Under the pieces are notes generated by a model. The model saw only the letters and a list, made by a program, of their open reading frames with translations, had not been told where the DNA came from and searched no databases. From Streptomyces sp. FIT100 (GTDB taxonomy: Bacteria > Actinomycetota > Actinomycetes > Streptomycetales > Streptomycetaceae), in assembly GCF_024584805.1 (NCBI RefSeq), contig NZ_CP075715.1, positions 3,592,026 through 3,656,025 on the forward strand: a stretch of 64,000 nt of DNA, written 5' to 3'. The position numbers were made by a program, and so were the translations under genes. Of the stretch, positions 1-8,876 are shown one piece after another (the first letter of the stretch is position 1; each line of letters starts with the position of its first letter).

Positions 1-407
1 GCGTGTGGACGCTGGCCGAGATCGTCAACTCCCCCACCCAGATGGGCCTCGTCGTCCGGTTCTCGCCGCTCCACGGCCGCGGCCGCTACCAGGGCGTCTA
101 CACCATGTCGTGGTCGGCCGCCGCGCTGATCGCCCCGCTGATGGCGGGATACGTCATCGACCGGTACGGCGCCGAGTGGCTGTGGGGTTCGTGCGCGGCG
201 ATCGGAACGGTGGCGGCGCTGGGGTACTGGCTGCTGATGCGCGGGCTCCCGGAAACCGCCCCGGAAGCCGCCCCGGACCCGGCGCAGGTACCGGCGCAGG
301 CGCCGGAAGCGGAGACCTCGGCCGTCCCCGCCGCGTCCGAGGCCGCTCCCGCCACCTCCGCATCCGCACCCGCACCCGCACCCGCACCCGCACCCGCCCA
401 GGGCTAG
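1..407 (+). CDS. MFS transporter, C-terminal part (5' end outside the window)
   Basis: The reading frame enters from the left edge, so only about the last 135 residues are visible. They contain a membrane-type segment (SWSAAALIAPLMAGYVIDRYG), then a second helix (WLWGSCAAIGTVAALGYWLLM), as in the last two helices of major facilitator transporters. The VIDRYG stretch resembles the short loop after an MFS helix. The tail is Ala/Pro-rich and low-complexity, ending in an (AP)n run encoded by repeated cccgca units. Substrate cannot be inferred from this fragment. A strong hairpin follows the stop codon. Confidence 0.8.
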   Translation, partial: VWTLAEIVNSPTQMGLVVRFSPLHGRGRYQGVYTMSWSAAALIAPLMAGYVIDRYGAEWLWGSCAAIGTVAALGYWLLMRGLPETAPEAAPDPAQVPAQAPEAETSAVPAASEAAPATSASAPAPAPAPAPAQG

Positions 408-444
408 GGCGAGGGGGCGGTCGGAGCGCGGGCCCGGAACAGCG

Positions 445-472
445 CAAGGGGCGCCCCCTGTGGCGCCCCTTG
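445..472 (+). terminator. Hairpin terminator after the MFS gene
   Basis: Perfect 11-bp inverted repeat (CAAGGGGCGCC / GGCGCCCCTTG) with a 6-nt loop, 38 nt after the MFS stop. A T-rich stretch (tttctagattttcccc) begins 8 nt after the stem. It lies between convergent genes and may serve both. Confidence 0.75.
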
Positions 473-535
473 TGTCGCTCTTTCTAGATTTTCCCCTCGG
501 GTGGCCCGTCCCGCACGCCGGAGGCGGACAGGGCT

Positions 536-2203
536 TCAGCGGTCGAGCGCGCGCTGCGCCTCGTACAGGTTCCGCGGGTGCACGGCGCCCGGCGAACCGT
601 ACGCCTCGATCCGTGAGTTGAGCTCCCCCGCGAAGTCCGGCACATCGGTCTGGTCGAACTCGCGAACCGTGGAGATGCCGACGGTCGCGCTGTACGGGGC
701 GATGCCGTCGATCCGTACGAGACCGGCCCGCTCGTTGGTCACCGTGACGTTCCAGTGGGTGAAGCGTGCGCCGTACAGCGGCCCGGAGCTCGCGTCGCCG
801 CCGTGCCGCCCGTTGTTGTTGACGGTGATGTCGGTGCGCACGTTCGCGAAGGGCATCCCGCGGTGCGTGTCGAAGGTCCCCATCCCCATGACGCCGCGCG
901 ACCAGACGTTGTGGCTGGACAGTCCCTCGACGTTGATGCCGTGCAGCTGGGTGCCGGCCGGCGCGGGCACGGTGCGCTCCTCGACGGCGAAGTCCTCGAC
1001 GAGGTTGTCGTGCGCGCCCTCGCGGCAGAAGTACGGGTGGTGCGAGCCGCGGCCGGCGACCCGGGTGCGGCGCAGCGTGCAGGCGGAGGCGGCGACGAGC
1101 CCGAAGCCGTTGTCGACGTGCCGGACGGTGATGTCGTCGGCCCAGCAGTCGTACGCGCACTGGAAGGTGACGCCGTTGTAGCCCTTGTCCAGCAGGTGCG
1201 GCTGCTGCGGGGTCTCGACGGCTTCGAGCGTCAGTCCTTCGACGCCCGAGCCGGTCAGCGGCGCGACGTGGGTGGTCAGGCGCGGGTCCCATTCGGGGCG
1301 TACGTCGAGGGGCAGCGGCCGTTCGAGCGCGACGGTGTTCCCCTTGACGGCCCGGATCCGTACGGGCCATTCGTAGGGGACGTAGCTGGTCAGCTTGGCC
1401 TTGTCGTCCCAGACGTACGCCTCGGGGCCCGGTCCGCCGCCGGCCATGTGCTCCAGCAGCGTGTGCGCCGTGTCGTCGGCGAGGCGCAGCAGGACGAGCT
1501 GTCCCGGCCGCAGCGCCGACGGGTCGTCGACGGTGACGGCGCGGTCGCCGCGCCGGGCGGGGCGAACGGCGGTGAGGCTGTCCCATTCGTCGCGCTTGTT
1601 GCCCGTCCAGCCCTCGAACGGCCACTCCCTGGCCCGGATGGCCGCGGTGAGACTCTCGTAACGGCCCTGCGGGCAGAGCCAAATGAGGCCGCCCGCCCAG
1701 GACCAGCTCGACTTGTCGCCGCCGTAGCGACTGCCGTACGGGCCGATGAGCTCGGTCAGGTTCTTGGTCGCCACGAGTTTCGTCCGGCCGCTGCCGGCGC
1801 CGCGCAGGACGACGTTGCTGTGGCCGATCCGGATGACGTCGTCGATGCGGTACGTCCCGGGCGGGATGGTGACCGTGCCGCCGCCGCGCTCACCGGCAGC
1901 GGCGACGGCACGGTTGATCGCGGGCGCGGCGTCCGTGGAGCCGTCGTTCAGGGCGCCGTATCGGAGGACGTCGGCCACGACGCGCCGCCGGGGGAAGTGC
2001 GCCGATCCGCCGCGCTGTCCCGCCCGTGCGACGAAGGGGATCTGGGGGTGGTCGTACGGATTGCGGGCGAACTCCCGCCAGAGCTCGGCGGTCCCCGGCC
2101 GCGGCGCGGCCGAGGCCGCCGCTGCCCCGGCTCCGCCGCTCGCGGCGACGGCCGCGACGGCGATCGCGCCACCGAGCAGGCCCCGCCTGGTCAACCCCTC
2201 CAT
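536..2203 (-). CDS. Tat-exported right-handed beta-helix (pectate-lyase-like) protein
   Basis: A 555-aa protein. The ATG at 2203 was chosen over upstream in-frame starts because it gives a proper twin-arginine signal (MEGLTRRGLLGG, then an Ala-rich hydrophobic stretch ending ASAA) and has GGAAGG upstream. The mature part carries the sequence DVLRYGALNDGSTDAAPAIN, typical of the pectate-lyase-3 / GH28-like parallel beta-helix superfamily, followed by GGGTVTIPPGTYRI and GSGRTKLVA coils. Such proteins are usually secreted polysaccharide lyases or hydrolases, but no catalytic residues could be assigned, so the substrate is unknown. It is monocistronic and convergent with the MFS gene. Confidence 0.8.
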   Translation of the reverse strand: MEGLTRRGLLGGAIAVAAVAASGGAGAAAASAAPRPGTAELWREFARNPYDHPQIPFVARAGQRGGSAHFPRRRVVADVLRYGALNDGSTDAAPAINRAVAAAGERGGGTVTIPPGTYRIDDVIRIGHSNVVLRGAGSGRTKLVATKNLTELIGPYGSRYGGDKSSWSWAGGLIWLCPQGRYESLTAAIRAREWPFEGWTGNKRDEWDSLTAVRPARRGDRAVTVDDPSALRPGQLVLLRLADDTAHTLLEHMAGGGPGPEAYVWDDKAKLTSYVPYEWPVRIRAVKGNTVALERPLPLDVRPEWDPRLTTHVAPLTGSGVEGLTLEAVETPQQPHLLDKGYNGVTFQCAYDCWADDITVRHVDNGFGLVAASACTLRRTRVAGRGSHHPYFCREGAHDNLVEDFAVEERTVPAPAGTQLHGINVEGLSSHNVWSRGVMGMGTFDTHRGMPFANVRTDITVNNNGRHGGDASSGPLYGARFTHWNVTVTNERAGLVRIDGIAPYSATVGISTVREFDQTDVPDFAGELNSRIEAYGSPGAVHPRNLYEAQRALDR

Positions 2204-2315
2204 ACGCCCCCACCTTCCACGCATGTGAACGACGTTCAGGTTTGCGTCGGCGGTGAGCATGCCACGGCCTCGGCCGGGCGCGGAAGGGGTTGAGCGGAAG
2301 GGAAGGTGATCCCGG

Positions 2316-2831
2316 TCAGTCCGACGGGCGTCGGGTCGGATGAGGCTGGGTCAGATGCGTGAACGCATCGAGGTTACGGGTCGACTCCCCCCGCGCCACC
2401 CGCCACGCGTACTCCTTGCGGATCGCGCTCGCGAAGCCCAGCTCAAGCAGGGAGTTGAAGCCGCCGTCCGCCGCCTCCAGGACCGCGCCCAGCAGCCGGT
2501 CCAGTTCGTCCGGGGTGACGACCGCGAGCGGGAGCCTGCCCACGAGGTAGATGTCGCCGAGCGGATCGACCGCGTAACTCACGCCGTACAGCTTGAGGTT
2601 GCGCTCCAGCAGCCAGCGGTGGACACCCGCCTCGTTCTCGTCCGGGTGGCGGATGACGAAGGCGTTCAGGGACAGCGAGTGCCGGCCGACGAGGAGGGAG
2701 CAGGTCGTCGCGAGCTTGCGGGTGCCGGGCAGCGTGACGACGTACGAACCCGGTGCGGGGCTCTCCCACTCCAGCTCGGCGTCCTTGAGGTACGTCTCGA
2801 CGACCTCGTTGGTCTGCCGCGCGTCAGCCAT
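2316..2831 (-). CDS. YbjN domain-containing protein
   Basis: A 171-aa soluble protein of the YbjN (type III secretion chaperone-like fold) family, recognised by the central stretch from [21 protein letters not shown] through [20 protein letters not shown] to VGRLPL. Its ATG lies inside the end of mshA with an 8-nt overlap, so the two are probably translationally coupled. The biochemical role of YbjN proteins in actinobacteria is unknown; position next to mshA is a long-standing association in Streptomyces (from memory). No signal peptide or membrane segment. Confidence 0.85.
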   Translation of the reverse strand: MADARQTNEVVETYLKDAELEWESPAPGSYVVTLPGTRKLATTCSLLVGRHSLSLNAFVIRHPDENEAGVHRWLLERNLKLYGVSYAVDPLGDIYLVGRLPLAVVTPDELDRLLGAVLEAADGGFNSLLELGFASAIRKEYAWRVARGESTRNLDAFTHLTQPHPTRRPSD

Positions 2832-4167
2832 GGTGGGAGCGTACGCGACGGCGGTGCTCGTGCATCGCCGCGGTGTACACGTCCGCCGTGGCCGAGGCCG
2901 CCGTGGCCCAGCCGAAGCCGCGGGCGTGGCGGGCGGCCGCCGCGCCCATCCGGTCCGTCAGCCGCTGGTCGTCGACGAAGCGGCGCAGCGCGCGGGCGTA
3001 GTCCGCCGGATCGTGCCCCGGCACGAGGAAGCCGGTCTCACCGTCGCGCACCGCCACCGGAAGGCCCCCGACGCGGGCCGCGACGACCGGTGTGCCGGTG
3101 GCCTGCGCCTCGATGGCACACAGTCCGAAGGACTCGCTGTACGAGGGCATGACCAGCACGGACGCGGCGCGGAACCAGTCCGCGAGCCGGTTCTGCGCGA
3201 CCGGCGGGCAAAACCGTACGACATCGGTGATGCCGAGCCGCGCCGCGAGCTTCTGCAGGCCCTCCGGCTTGGCGAGACCGCTGCCGCTCGGGCCGCCGAC
3301 CACCGGCACGACCAGGCGGGAACGGAGCGAGGGGTCCTCGTCGAGCAGCAGCGCCACCGCGCGCAGCAGCACGTCGGGGGCCTTCAGCGGCTGGATGCGG
3401 CCGGCGAAGAGCGGGATCACGGCGTCCTGCGGGAGGCCGAGGCGGGCACGGGCGGCGGCCCGGCCGTCGGCCGTGCGGAAGCGCTCCAGATTGACGCCGG
3501 GGTGGACGACGGCGACCTTCGCCGGGTCGGCTTCGTAGTGGCGGACCAGCTCGGCCGCCTCCTCCGCCGTGTTGGCGATCAGCCGGTCCGCGGCCTCGAC
3601 TATCTGGGTCTCGCCGATCACCCGGGCCGGCGGCTCGGGGGTGTCGCCCTCGGCGAGCGCGGCGTTCTTGACCTTGGCCATGGTGTGCATGGCATGGACC
3701 AGCGGGACGCCCCAGCGCTCGGCGGCCAGCCAGCCGACGTGGCCGGAGAGCCAGTAGTGGGAGTGGACGAGGTCGTAGTGGCCGGGGCGGTGGCCCGCCC
3801 ACGCCTGCATCACGCCGTGCGTGAAGGCGCACAGCTGGGCGGGGAGGTCCTCCTTGGCCAGGCCCTCGTAGGGTCCCGCGTCCACGTGGCGTACGAGCAC
3901 ACCGGGCGTGAGCTCGACCACCGGGGGCAGTCCGCCCGTGGTCGCGCGGGTGAAGACCTCCACTTCGACGCCGACGGCGGCGAGCCGCTTGGCGAGCTCC
4001 ACGATGTAGACGTTCATCCCGCCCGCGTCGCCGGTGCCCGGCTGGTGGAGCGGGGAGGTGTGGACGCTGAGCATGGCGACACGGCGGGGCTTGCGGTGCT
4101 GACCGGGAAACCGCAGCCGGGGCGGGGCCGCAAGGGTTCCGGCGAGCCGGGACACGTACTGGCTCAC
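2824..4167 (-). CDS. mshA: D-inositol-3-phosphate glycosyltransferase, mycothiol step 1
   Basis: A 447-aa GT4/GT-B glycosyltransferase. MshA transfers GlcNAc from UDP-GlcNAc to 1L-myo-inositol-1-phosphate, the first committed step of mycothiol synthesis in the cytosol. Seen: [23 protein letters not shown] (inositol-phosphate side, GGMNVYI loop), [54 protein letters not shown] and the nucleotide-sugar [19 protein letters not shown] motif. A longer ATG frame is open to 4299, but GTG 4167 ([10 protein letters not shown]) is preceded by GGAGAGGA and fits the family length. The last mycothiol gene, mshD, lies about 38 kb away in this window. Confidence 0.95.
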   Translation of the reverse strand: MSQYVSRLAGTLAAPPRLRFPGQHRKPRRVAMLSVHTSPLHQPGTGDAGGMNVYIVELAKRLAAVGVEVEVFTRATTGGLPPVVELTPGVLVRHVDAGPYEGLAKEDLPAQLCAFTHGVMQAWAGHRPGHYDLVHSHYWLSGHVGWLAAERWGVPLVHAMHTMAKVKNAALAEGDTPEPPARVIGETQIVEAADRLIANTAEEAAELVRHYEADPAKVAVVHPGVNLERFRTADGRAAARARLGLPQDAVIPLFAGRIQPLKAPDVLLRAVALLLDEDPSLRSRLVVPVVGGPSGSGLAKPEGLQKLAARLGITDVVRFCPPVAQNRLADWFRAASVLVMPSYSESFGLCAIEAQATGTPVVAARVGGLPVAVRDGETGFLVPGHDPADYARALRRFVDDQRLTDRMGAAAARHARGFGWATAASATADVYTAAMHEHRRRVRSHHG

Positions 4168-4300
4168 GTGGACGGTCCTCTCCGGGGGCTGGGGTCCGGG
4201 ACTCGGGCCCCTCGTCTCGGGCATGTCAGAGCAAGGGCACGCACCGCCCTTCAAGCCCGTCAACAGCGGAACCGACCCTTTCATTTCCCCTTTGCCCAAT

Positions 4301-4340
4301 CATTGCCAAGGCCGGCCGGAGCATTGCCAAGGCCGGCCGG
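4301..4340. repeat. Two-copy 19-bp direct repeat in the mshA/methyltransferase divergent promoter region
   Basis: CATTGCCAAGGCCGGCCGG occurs at 4301-4319 and again, identical, at 4322-4340, separated by 2 nt (21-bp period, two helical turns). Each copy contains the FseI-type palindrome GGCCGGCC. It sits immediately upstream of the -10-like hexamer of the methyltransferase gene. Could be a regulator site or a simple duplication. Confidence 0.6.
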
Positions 4341-4366
4341 CCTCCCGGGCCCGTACCCTCGTTCCC

Positions 4367-5218
4367 ATGCCGCCGCACCCCACCACCACGCTCACGACCC
4401 GCCCTGCGGGCGCGTCGAGCCGCCCCGTGGGGGCAGTGACCCGGGGGACCACCAATCCGAACCGGCTGCGCCGTATGGACCGCTGGATCGCCGCCGTGCA
4501 CGGCCCCGCGCTGCGCCGCTCGACCGCCGCCCCGGTCGCGGTGGACCTCGGGTACGGGGCCGCCCCCTGGACCGCCGTGGAGCTGCTGGAGCGGCTGCGC
4601 GGCGCCGAGCCCCGCACCGAGGTCGTCGGCATAGAGATAGAACCCGCCCGGGTCGCCGCCGCGCGCCCGTACGAGCGCGCCGGGCTGCGCTTCCTCCACG
4701 GCGGCTTCGAGATACCGCTGCCGGAGCCGGAGCGGCCGCTGCTCATACGGGCGGCGAACGTGCTGCGCCAGTACGAAGAGGACCAGGTCGCCGCGGTCTG
4801 GGAGCGGCTGTGCGCCCGTCTCGCCCCGGGCGGACTGCTGGTCGAGGGGACGTGCGACGAGATAGGACGGCGCCATGTGTGGGTGGCGCTCGGGCCCGAG
4901 GGGCCGCGGACGGTGACCTTCGCCACGCGGCTGGGCTCGCTGGCCCGGCCGTCGGACCTGGCGGAGCGGCTGCCCAAGGCGCTGATCCACCGCAATGTGC
5001 CGGGCGAGCCGGTCCACGCGTTCCTGCGCGACTTCGACCGGGCATGGGCGGCCTCGGCGCCGTACGCCTCGCTGGGCGCGCGCCAGCGCTGGATCAGGAC
5101 CGCGCGGGAACTGTCGGCCGACTGGCCGCTGACCGGGACGGGTACGGATGGGCTACGGCGGTGGCGGCAGGGCGAAATCACCGTGAACTGGTCAGCCCTG
5201 GCGCCCAACTCCCGCTGA
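4367..5218 (+). CDS. Class I SAM-dependent methyltransferase-like protein
   Basis: A 283-aa protein with a Rossmann-type pattern: VAVDLGYGAAPWTAVELLERL (motif I, DLGYG), EVVGIEIEPARVAAARP (motif II acidic residue), LIRAANVLRQYEEDQVAAVWERLCARLAPGGLLVEGT (motifs IV-V). Usually annotated as a class I methyltransferase; the substrate is not evident. ATG 4367 was chosen because a TACCCT -10-like hexamer ends 7 nt before it and no Shine-Dalgarno is present, suggesting a leaderless mRNA. It is divergent from mshA across about 200 bp that hold a 19-bp direct repeat. Confidence 0.8.
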   Translation: MPPHPTTTLTTRPAGASSRPVGAVTRGTTNPNRLRRMDRWIAAVHGPALRRSTAAPVAVDLGYGAAPWTAVELLERLRGAEPRTEVVGIEIEPARVAAARPYERAGLRFLHGGFEIPLPEPERPLLIRAANVLRQYEEDQVAAVWERLCARLAPGGLLVEGTCDEIGRRHVWVALGPEGPRTVTFATRLGSLARPSDLAERLPKALIHRNVPGEPVHAFLRDFDRAWAASAPYASLGARQRWIRTARELSADWPLTGTGTDGLRRWRQGEITVNWSALAPNSR

Positions 5219-5405
5219 ACGTGCGGCGACGGGGGCTGCGCGGGGAACGCTCGGCGGGTTTTGTTCGTCTCTGACGGATGGTTACGGATGTGGGGGGTCA
5301 CGCGCGTGCCTCTGTCGTTTTGCGCGTGTGCGTGGCACCATCACGACGTCCGCGCGTAAGTTACTGACGGTAAATCACATTTTGCCTTTGCATGAGGGGG
5401 AGCTC

Positions 5406-6485
5406 GTGAACCGACGCCACCGCGCCGCCGCCGCGATCGCCGTGGTCTGCGCCGTCACGCTGCTGGCGGCACCGGGACACGCCTTCGCCGCGCCGTCACC
5501 GCCCGAGCCCCCGGCCACGGCCCCGCCCGCCGCCGGACAGGGCGCCGGAAAGAAGAGCCTTGAGGACGTCCGCCTGGAGATCGACGGCCTCTACGCCGCG
5601 GCTGCCTCCGCGACCGACGCGTACAACCTCGCCGAGGAGCGGACCAGGAAGCAGTCGACCGAGATCGTCAAGCTGGCCCAGGAGATCGTGAAGGGCCAGG
5701 ACAGGATCGCCGACCTCAAGCAGCGCGCCGGCGCCGCGGCCCGCGCGCAGTACCGCGGCGGCGGGCTGCCGCCCGAGGCCCAGCTGATGCTCACCGACGA
5801 CCCCCAGCTCTTCCTCGACGGCATCGGCCGCTTCCAGCAGGGCCAGAAGGCGACGAAGGACCTGATCGCCGAAGTCGAGGAGACCCAGGCCTCCTTGGCG
5901 GCGTACACCAAGGAGGCCGGTGCCCAGTGGACCCGGCTGGAGGCCGACCGGGTCAAGCAGGAGAAGGCCAGGAAGCAGATCAACGAACGGATCGCGGAGG
6001 CCAAGAAGATCGAGGCCAGGCTGGCGAAGGAGGAGCGCGAGCGGCTGCTCGAACTGGAGCGGCAGGCCGCGTACCGGGCCCAGACCGCCTGGCTGAGCTC
6101 CGGCGTCCTGAAGAACGCGAAGGGCAGCGCGAGCGCGCAGGGCAGGAAGGCCATCGCCTTCGCCACCGCGCAGATCGGCAAGCCCTACGTGTGGGGCGCG
6201 GAGGGCCCCGGCTCGTACGACTGCTCGGGGCTGACGTCCCAGGCGTGGGCGGCGGCCGGACGCGGCATCCCGCGGACCTCGCAGGAGCAGTGGCGGCTGC
6301 TGCCGCGCGTGGACGTCAAGGACATGCGGCCGGGCGACCTGATCATCTACCACGCCGACGCGAGCCACGTCGGGATGTACGTGGGCGACGGGGCGATCGT
6401 GCACGCGCCGCGGCCGGGCCGGCATGTGACGCTGGCGGGCGCCGGGTCGATGGCGATCCTCGGGGTCGTCCGCCCCGACAAGTAG
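5406..6485 (+). CDS. Secreted coiled-coil NlpC/P60 (C40) peptidoglycan endopeptidase
   Basis: A 359-aa exported wall hydrolase. N-terminal Sec signal (NRRHRAAAAIAVVCAVTLLAAPGHAFA), a long charged coiled-coil (about residues 50-230) and a C-terminal NlpC/P60 domain with catalytic Cys273 (YDCSGL), His321 (SHVGMYVGD) and third polar residue His333 (VHAPR). Such enzymes cleave D-Glu-meso/LL-DAP bonds in stem peptides. GTG 5406 was chosen over the upstream frame because of the GAGGGGGAG ribosome site and the signal peptide. The 187-nt upstream region was checked for a ydaO-type riboswitch, which often precedes such genes, without a convincing match. Confidence 0.9.
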   Translation: MNRRHRAAAAIAVVCAVTLLAAPGHAFAAPSPPEPPATAPPAAGQGAGKKSLEDVRLEIDGLYAAAASATDAYNLAEERTRKQSTEIVKLAQEIVKGQDRIADLKQRAGAAARAQYRGGGLPPEAQLMLTDDPQLFLDGIGRFQQGQKATKDLIAEVEETQASLAAYTKEAGAQWTRLEADRVKQEKARKQINERIAEAKKIEARLAKEERERLLELERQAAYRAQTAWLSSGVLKNAKGSASAQGRKAIAFATAQIGKPYVWGAEGPGSYDCSGLTSQAWAAAGRGIPRTSQEQWRLLPRVDVKDMRPGDLIIYHADASHVGMYVGDGAIVHAPRPGRHVTLAGAGSMAILGVVRPDK

Positions 6486-6600
6486 CCCGTCCCCCGCGGC
6501 TGGACGGGCAGCGGCGCGCCCCCCGCGCGGACGGGCAGCCCGTCCCCCGCGCGAGCGGCAGCCCGTCCCCCATGCGGACAAGTAGCCGTCGCACAGGGCG
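6486..6600. repeat. GC-rich degenerate direct repeats after the NlpC/P60 gene
   Basis: The motif CCCGTCCCCCGCG or a close variant occurs near 6487, 6537 and 6562, with interspersed GGACGGGCAGC units that can pair with it. This may act as a terminator-like structured region; it also looks like slippage-derived repeats. No gene is seen between 6486 and 6924. Confidence 0.5.
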
Positions 6601-6712
6601 GTATGCGCGGTTTGCGCTCCTTGCCGCGACAAACGCACCCATGTACGTCTGTTACCGTCGTTGCCACCGATGACGTGAGCGGGACCACGTAACTGCCGCC
6701 ACAGTGAGCCGG

Positions 6713-6757
6713 GTCACGCGGCGTCAGCGTGACACCCGTCACCCGTGGCGGGTGACG
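6713..6757. promoter_or_regulatory. Two adjacent inverted repeats upstream of the receiver-PP2C phosphatase
   Basis: First palindrome: arms GTCACGC (6713-6719) and GCGTGAC (6727-6733), 7-nt spacer. Second: arms CGTCACCC (6737-6744) and GGGTGACG (6750-6757), 5-nt spacer. Both are perfect and share the GTCAC core. They lie about 170-210 nt upstream of the only downstream gene and look like operator sites for a dimeric regulator, not like a terminator, because no T-run follows. Confidence 0.5.
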
Positions 6758-6924
6758 TTCGTCATCACCGCCCGGGCAACTACCTCCCGATGCGCGGCAT
6801 ATGCCAACCGATCTTCGCGGAAGACCATTCCGCTGCACCGTCCCCTACCGCTATGGTCCCCGTCTGGCGGGACGTCGTTCGTCGACCTGCCGCGCCCTCG
6901 GGGGGAGGGAAGGAAACCAGACCG

Positions 6925-8268
6925 ATGCCCGTACCCGTTCCGCGCCAGCGGACCGGTTCACCCGTATCCGTACCGGCCGCCCGCCCGGCCACCGCACCGC
7001 CCGCAGCCCCGGCACCCGCCGCGGGCACCCCCGTCGACGCCGTGACGGACACCGCCACGGACGCCGTCACCGGGACCGCGGGCGGCGGTGACCTCACCCT
7101 CCTCGTCATCGAGGACGACCCCGCGGGCACCTTCACCGTCCCCGAACTGCTCGGCGCGGCCGGCACCCGCGTCCGTATCCGCACCGCCCGCAACCTCACC
7201 GAGGCCGAGCGGCTGCTCACGGACGACGTCCACTGCATCCTCGTCGACCTGGCGCTGCCGGCGCCCGGCCGGGTGCGCGACGGCGAGGAGGCCGACGAGC
7301 TCGCCGTCCTGCGGCATCTGCTGCGCCTCGCGCCGCACCACGCCGTGCTGGCGCTGACCGCGGAGGCGGACATCGAGCGCGCGGCCGAGGCGGTACGCGT
7401 CGGCGCCCAGGACTTCCTTCTCCGGGACGAGCTGGACGGCAGGCTGCTGAGCCGCGCCATCCGGTACGCGGTCGCGCGCAAGCGCGCCGACAGCGCCCAG
7501 GTGAAGCTGGCCGAGTCCCGGGTGCGGGCGCAGGAGAACGCCCGGCTGGAGCGCGGCCTGCTGCCCACCCCGCTGCTCCAGGGCTCGGACCTGCGCTTCG
7601 CGGCCCGCTACCGGCCCGGGCGCTCCCGTGCCCTGCTCGGCGGCGACTTCTACGACACCGTCCGCACCCCGGACGGCACGGTCCACGCGATGATCGGCGA
7701 CGTCTGCGGCCACGGCCCCGACGAGGCCGCGCTCGGCGTGGAGCTGCGGATCGCCTGGCGGGCGCTGACCTTCGCGGGCCTGTGCGGCGACGAGCTGCTC
7801 TCCACGCTCCAGCAGGTGCTGGAGCACGAGCGGGAGAGCGAGGAGATCTTCGCGACGCTCTGCACGGTCGACATCGCCCCTGACGGACGCCGCGCCGGTC
7901 TGTGCCTGGCCGGCCACCCGTCCCCGCTGATCGCCCGCCAGGGCCGCCCCGCGCAGCTGCTGCCGTACGAGAACGGCGGTCCGGCGCTGGGCCTGCTGCC
8001 GAAGGCGCGCTGGCCGCGCCGCCAGGTCGAGCTGGGCGGTGCGTGGAGCCTCATGATGTACACGGACGGGCTCATAGAGGGCCGTGTCTCGCCGGGCGGG
8101 GAGCGCCTGGGCCAGGACGGCATGGTCGACATGATCAACCGCCGGCTCGCGGCCGGACTCCGCGGCGAGGCGCTGCTGGAGGCCGCGGTGGCGGAGGTGC
8201 GGGAGCTGAACGGCGGCGACCTGACGGACGACGTGGCGGTGCTGCTGCTGGACCGGACGCGGGGCTGA
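6925..8268 (+). CDS. Response-regulator receiver plus SpoIIE/RsbU-type PP2C phosphatase
   Basis: A 447-aa protein: Pro/Ala-rich leader, receiver domain (about residues 50-170: LLVIEDDPAG, CILVDLALP with the acceptor Asp, LALTAEAD), then a PP2C SpoIIE domain (LGGDFYDTV, IGDVCGHGPDEAA, GHPSPL, MMYTDGLIEGR, LTDDVAVLLLDR). Such proteins dephosphorylate anti-anti-sigma factors in partner-switching modules. The receiver position normally occupied by Lys reads DFLLRDEL, so Lys appears replaced by Arg. ATG 6925 follows GGGAGGGAAGGA. No sensor kinase or anti-sigma gene is adjacent, so partners are encoded elsewhere. Upstream palindromes may regulate it. Confidence 0.9.
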   Translation: MPVPVPRQRTGSPVSVPAARPATAPPAAPAPAAGTPVDAVTDTATDAVTGTAGGGDLTLLVIEDDPAGTFTVPELLGAAGTRVRIRTARNLTEAERLLTDDVHCILVDLALPAPGRVRDGEEADELAVLRHLLRLAPHHAVLALTAEADIERAAEAVRVGAQDFLLRDELDGRLLSRAIRYAVARKRADSAQVKLAESRVRAQENARLERGLLPTPLLQGSDLRFAARYRPGRSRALLGGDFYDTVRTPDGTVHAMIGDVCGHGPDEAALGVELRIAWRALTFAGLCGDELLSTLQQVLEHERESEEIFATLCTVDIAPDGRRAGLCLAGHPSPLIARQGRPAQLLPYENGGPALGLLPKARWPRRQVELGGAWSLMMYTDGLIEGRVSPGGERLGQDGMVDMINRRLAAGLRGEALLEAAVAEVRELNGGDLTDDVAVLLLDRTRG

Positions 8269-8317
8269 GCTCCTCCCCCGACTCCCGCCGCTCCTCCCCG
8301 GGCGGGCGCCTCGGCGG

Positions 8318-8656
8318 CTACCGCCCGCCGTTGTACGGACCGTAGGGCCCGTCGCTGCTCGACCCGCCGCTCCGGCCGCGCCCGCCGCCGGAGACCTGCC
8401 GGAGCGCGGGCCGCACGTCGACCAGGAAGACGATCGTCGCGACCAGCCCGGCGAGCTGCAGGAACAGGAACGGCACGAAGAGATTCACCGCGACCGCGAC
8501 GCCCAGCAGGATCAGCCAGAACATCTTGGTCTGCTTGTCCGCGGCCCGGTAGGCGTCCTCGCGCGCGAACACGGCGATGCCCAGCGCGACCACCGCGAGA
8601 ACGAGCATCGCCAGATAGAGCAGCGAGAGGAACGTCCCGAATCCTTCGAGCAACAT
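8318..8656 (-). CDS. DUF2516 family membrane protein
   Basis: A 112-aa protein with two or three membrane helices (LLYLAMLVLAVVALGIAVFA; WLILLGVAVAVNLFVPFLFLQLAGLVATIVFLVDV) and the DUF2516 hallmark FLVDVRPALRQV, followed by a Gly/Ser-rich tail. ATG 8656 is preceded at 8 nt by AGGCGG; GTG 8665 is a possible alternative. It lies downstream of the HTH and HbhA-like genes, an association also present in mycobacteria (Rv0474-hbhA-Rv0476, from memory). Function unknown. Confidence 0.85.
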   Translation of the reverse strand: MLLEGFGTFLSLLYLAMLVLAVVALGIAVFAREDAYRAADKQTKMFWLILLGVAVAVNLFVPFLFLQLAGLVATIVFLVDVRPALRQVSGGGRGRSGGSSSDGPYGPYNGGR

Positions 8657-8752
8657 GCTGAGCACCGCCTAGTGCCTAGTGGGTGGTGTACGACGTGTCT
8701 GCACGACGCCTGCTTACGGCCTCGCGGCCAACGTACTCCTACGTACCCCGAC

Positions 8753-8787
8753 AACGGGCCGGACACCTGTGAGGTGCCCGGCCCGTT
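8753..8787 (-). terminator. Strong hairpin between the HbhA-like and DUF2516 genes
   Basis: A 16-pair stem with one mismatch: AACGGGCCGG-A-CACCT / AGGTG-C-CCGGCCCGTT, 3-nt loop GTG. It lies about 90 nt after the HbhA-like stop on the minus strand and before DUF2516, so it probably terminates or attenuates the upstream pair. Confidence 0.7.
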
Positions 8788-8876
8788 CGTCCGAGGTCCG
8801 CCGTGCTCGCTGTCCGCTTGCCCGGCCTGCTCCGCGCCTGCTTCGCTTACTGTCCGCTACTCCCTGCTACTTCCCG

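Noticed and set aside
2593..5274. An 893-aa open frame on the plus strand across mshA and beyond
   Set aside because: It is the antisense shadow of mshA with Arg/Gly-rich translation and no domains; typical of GC-rich DNA where stop codons are rare.
5219..5405. A ydaO (c-di-AMP) riboswitch upstream of the NlpC/P60 gene
   Set aside because: Wall-hydrolase genes in Streptomyces often have one, but the conserved ydaO sequence blocks were not found here by eye.
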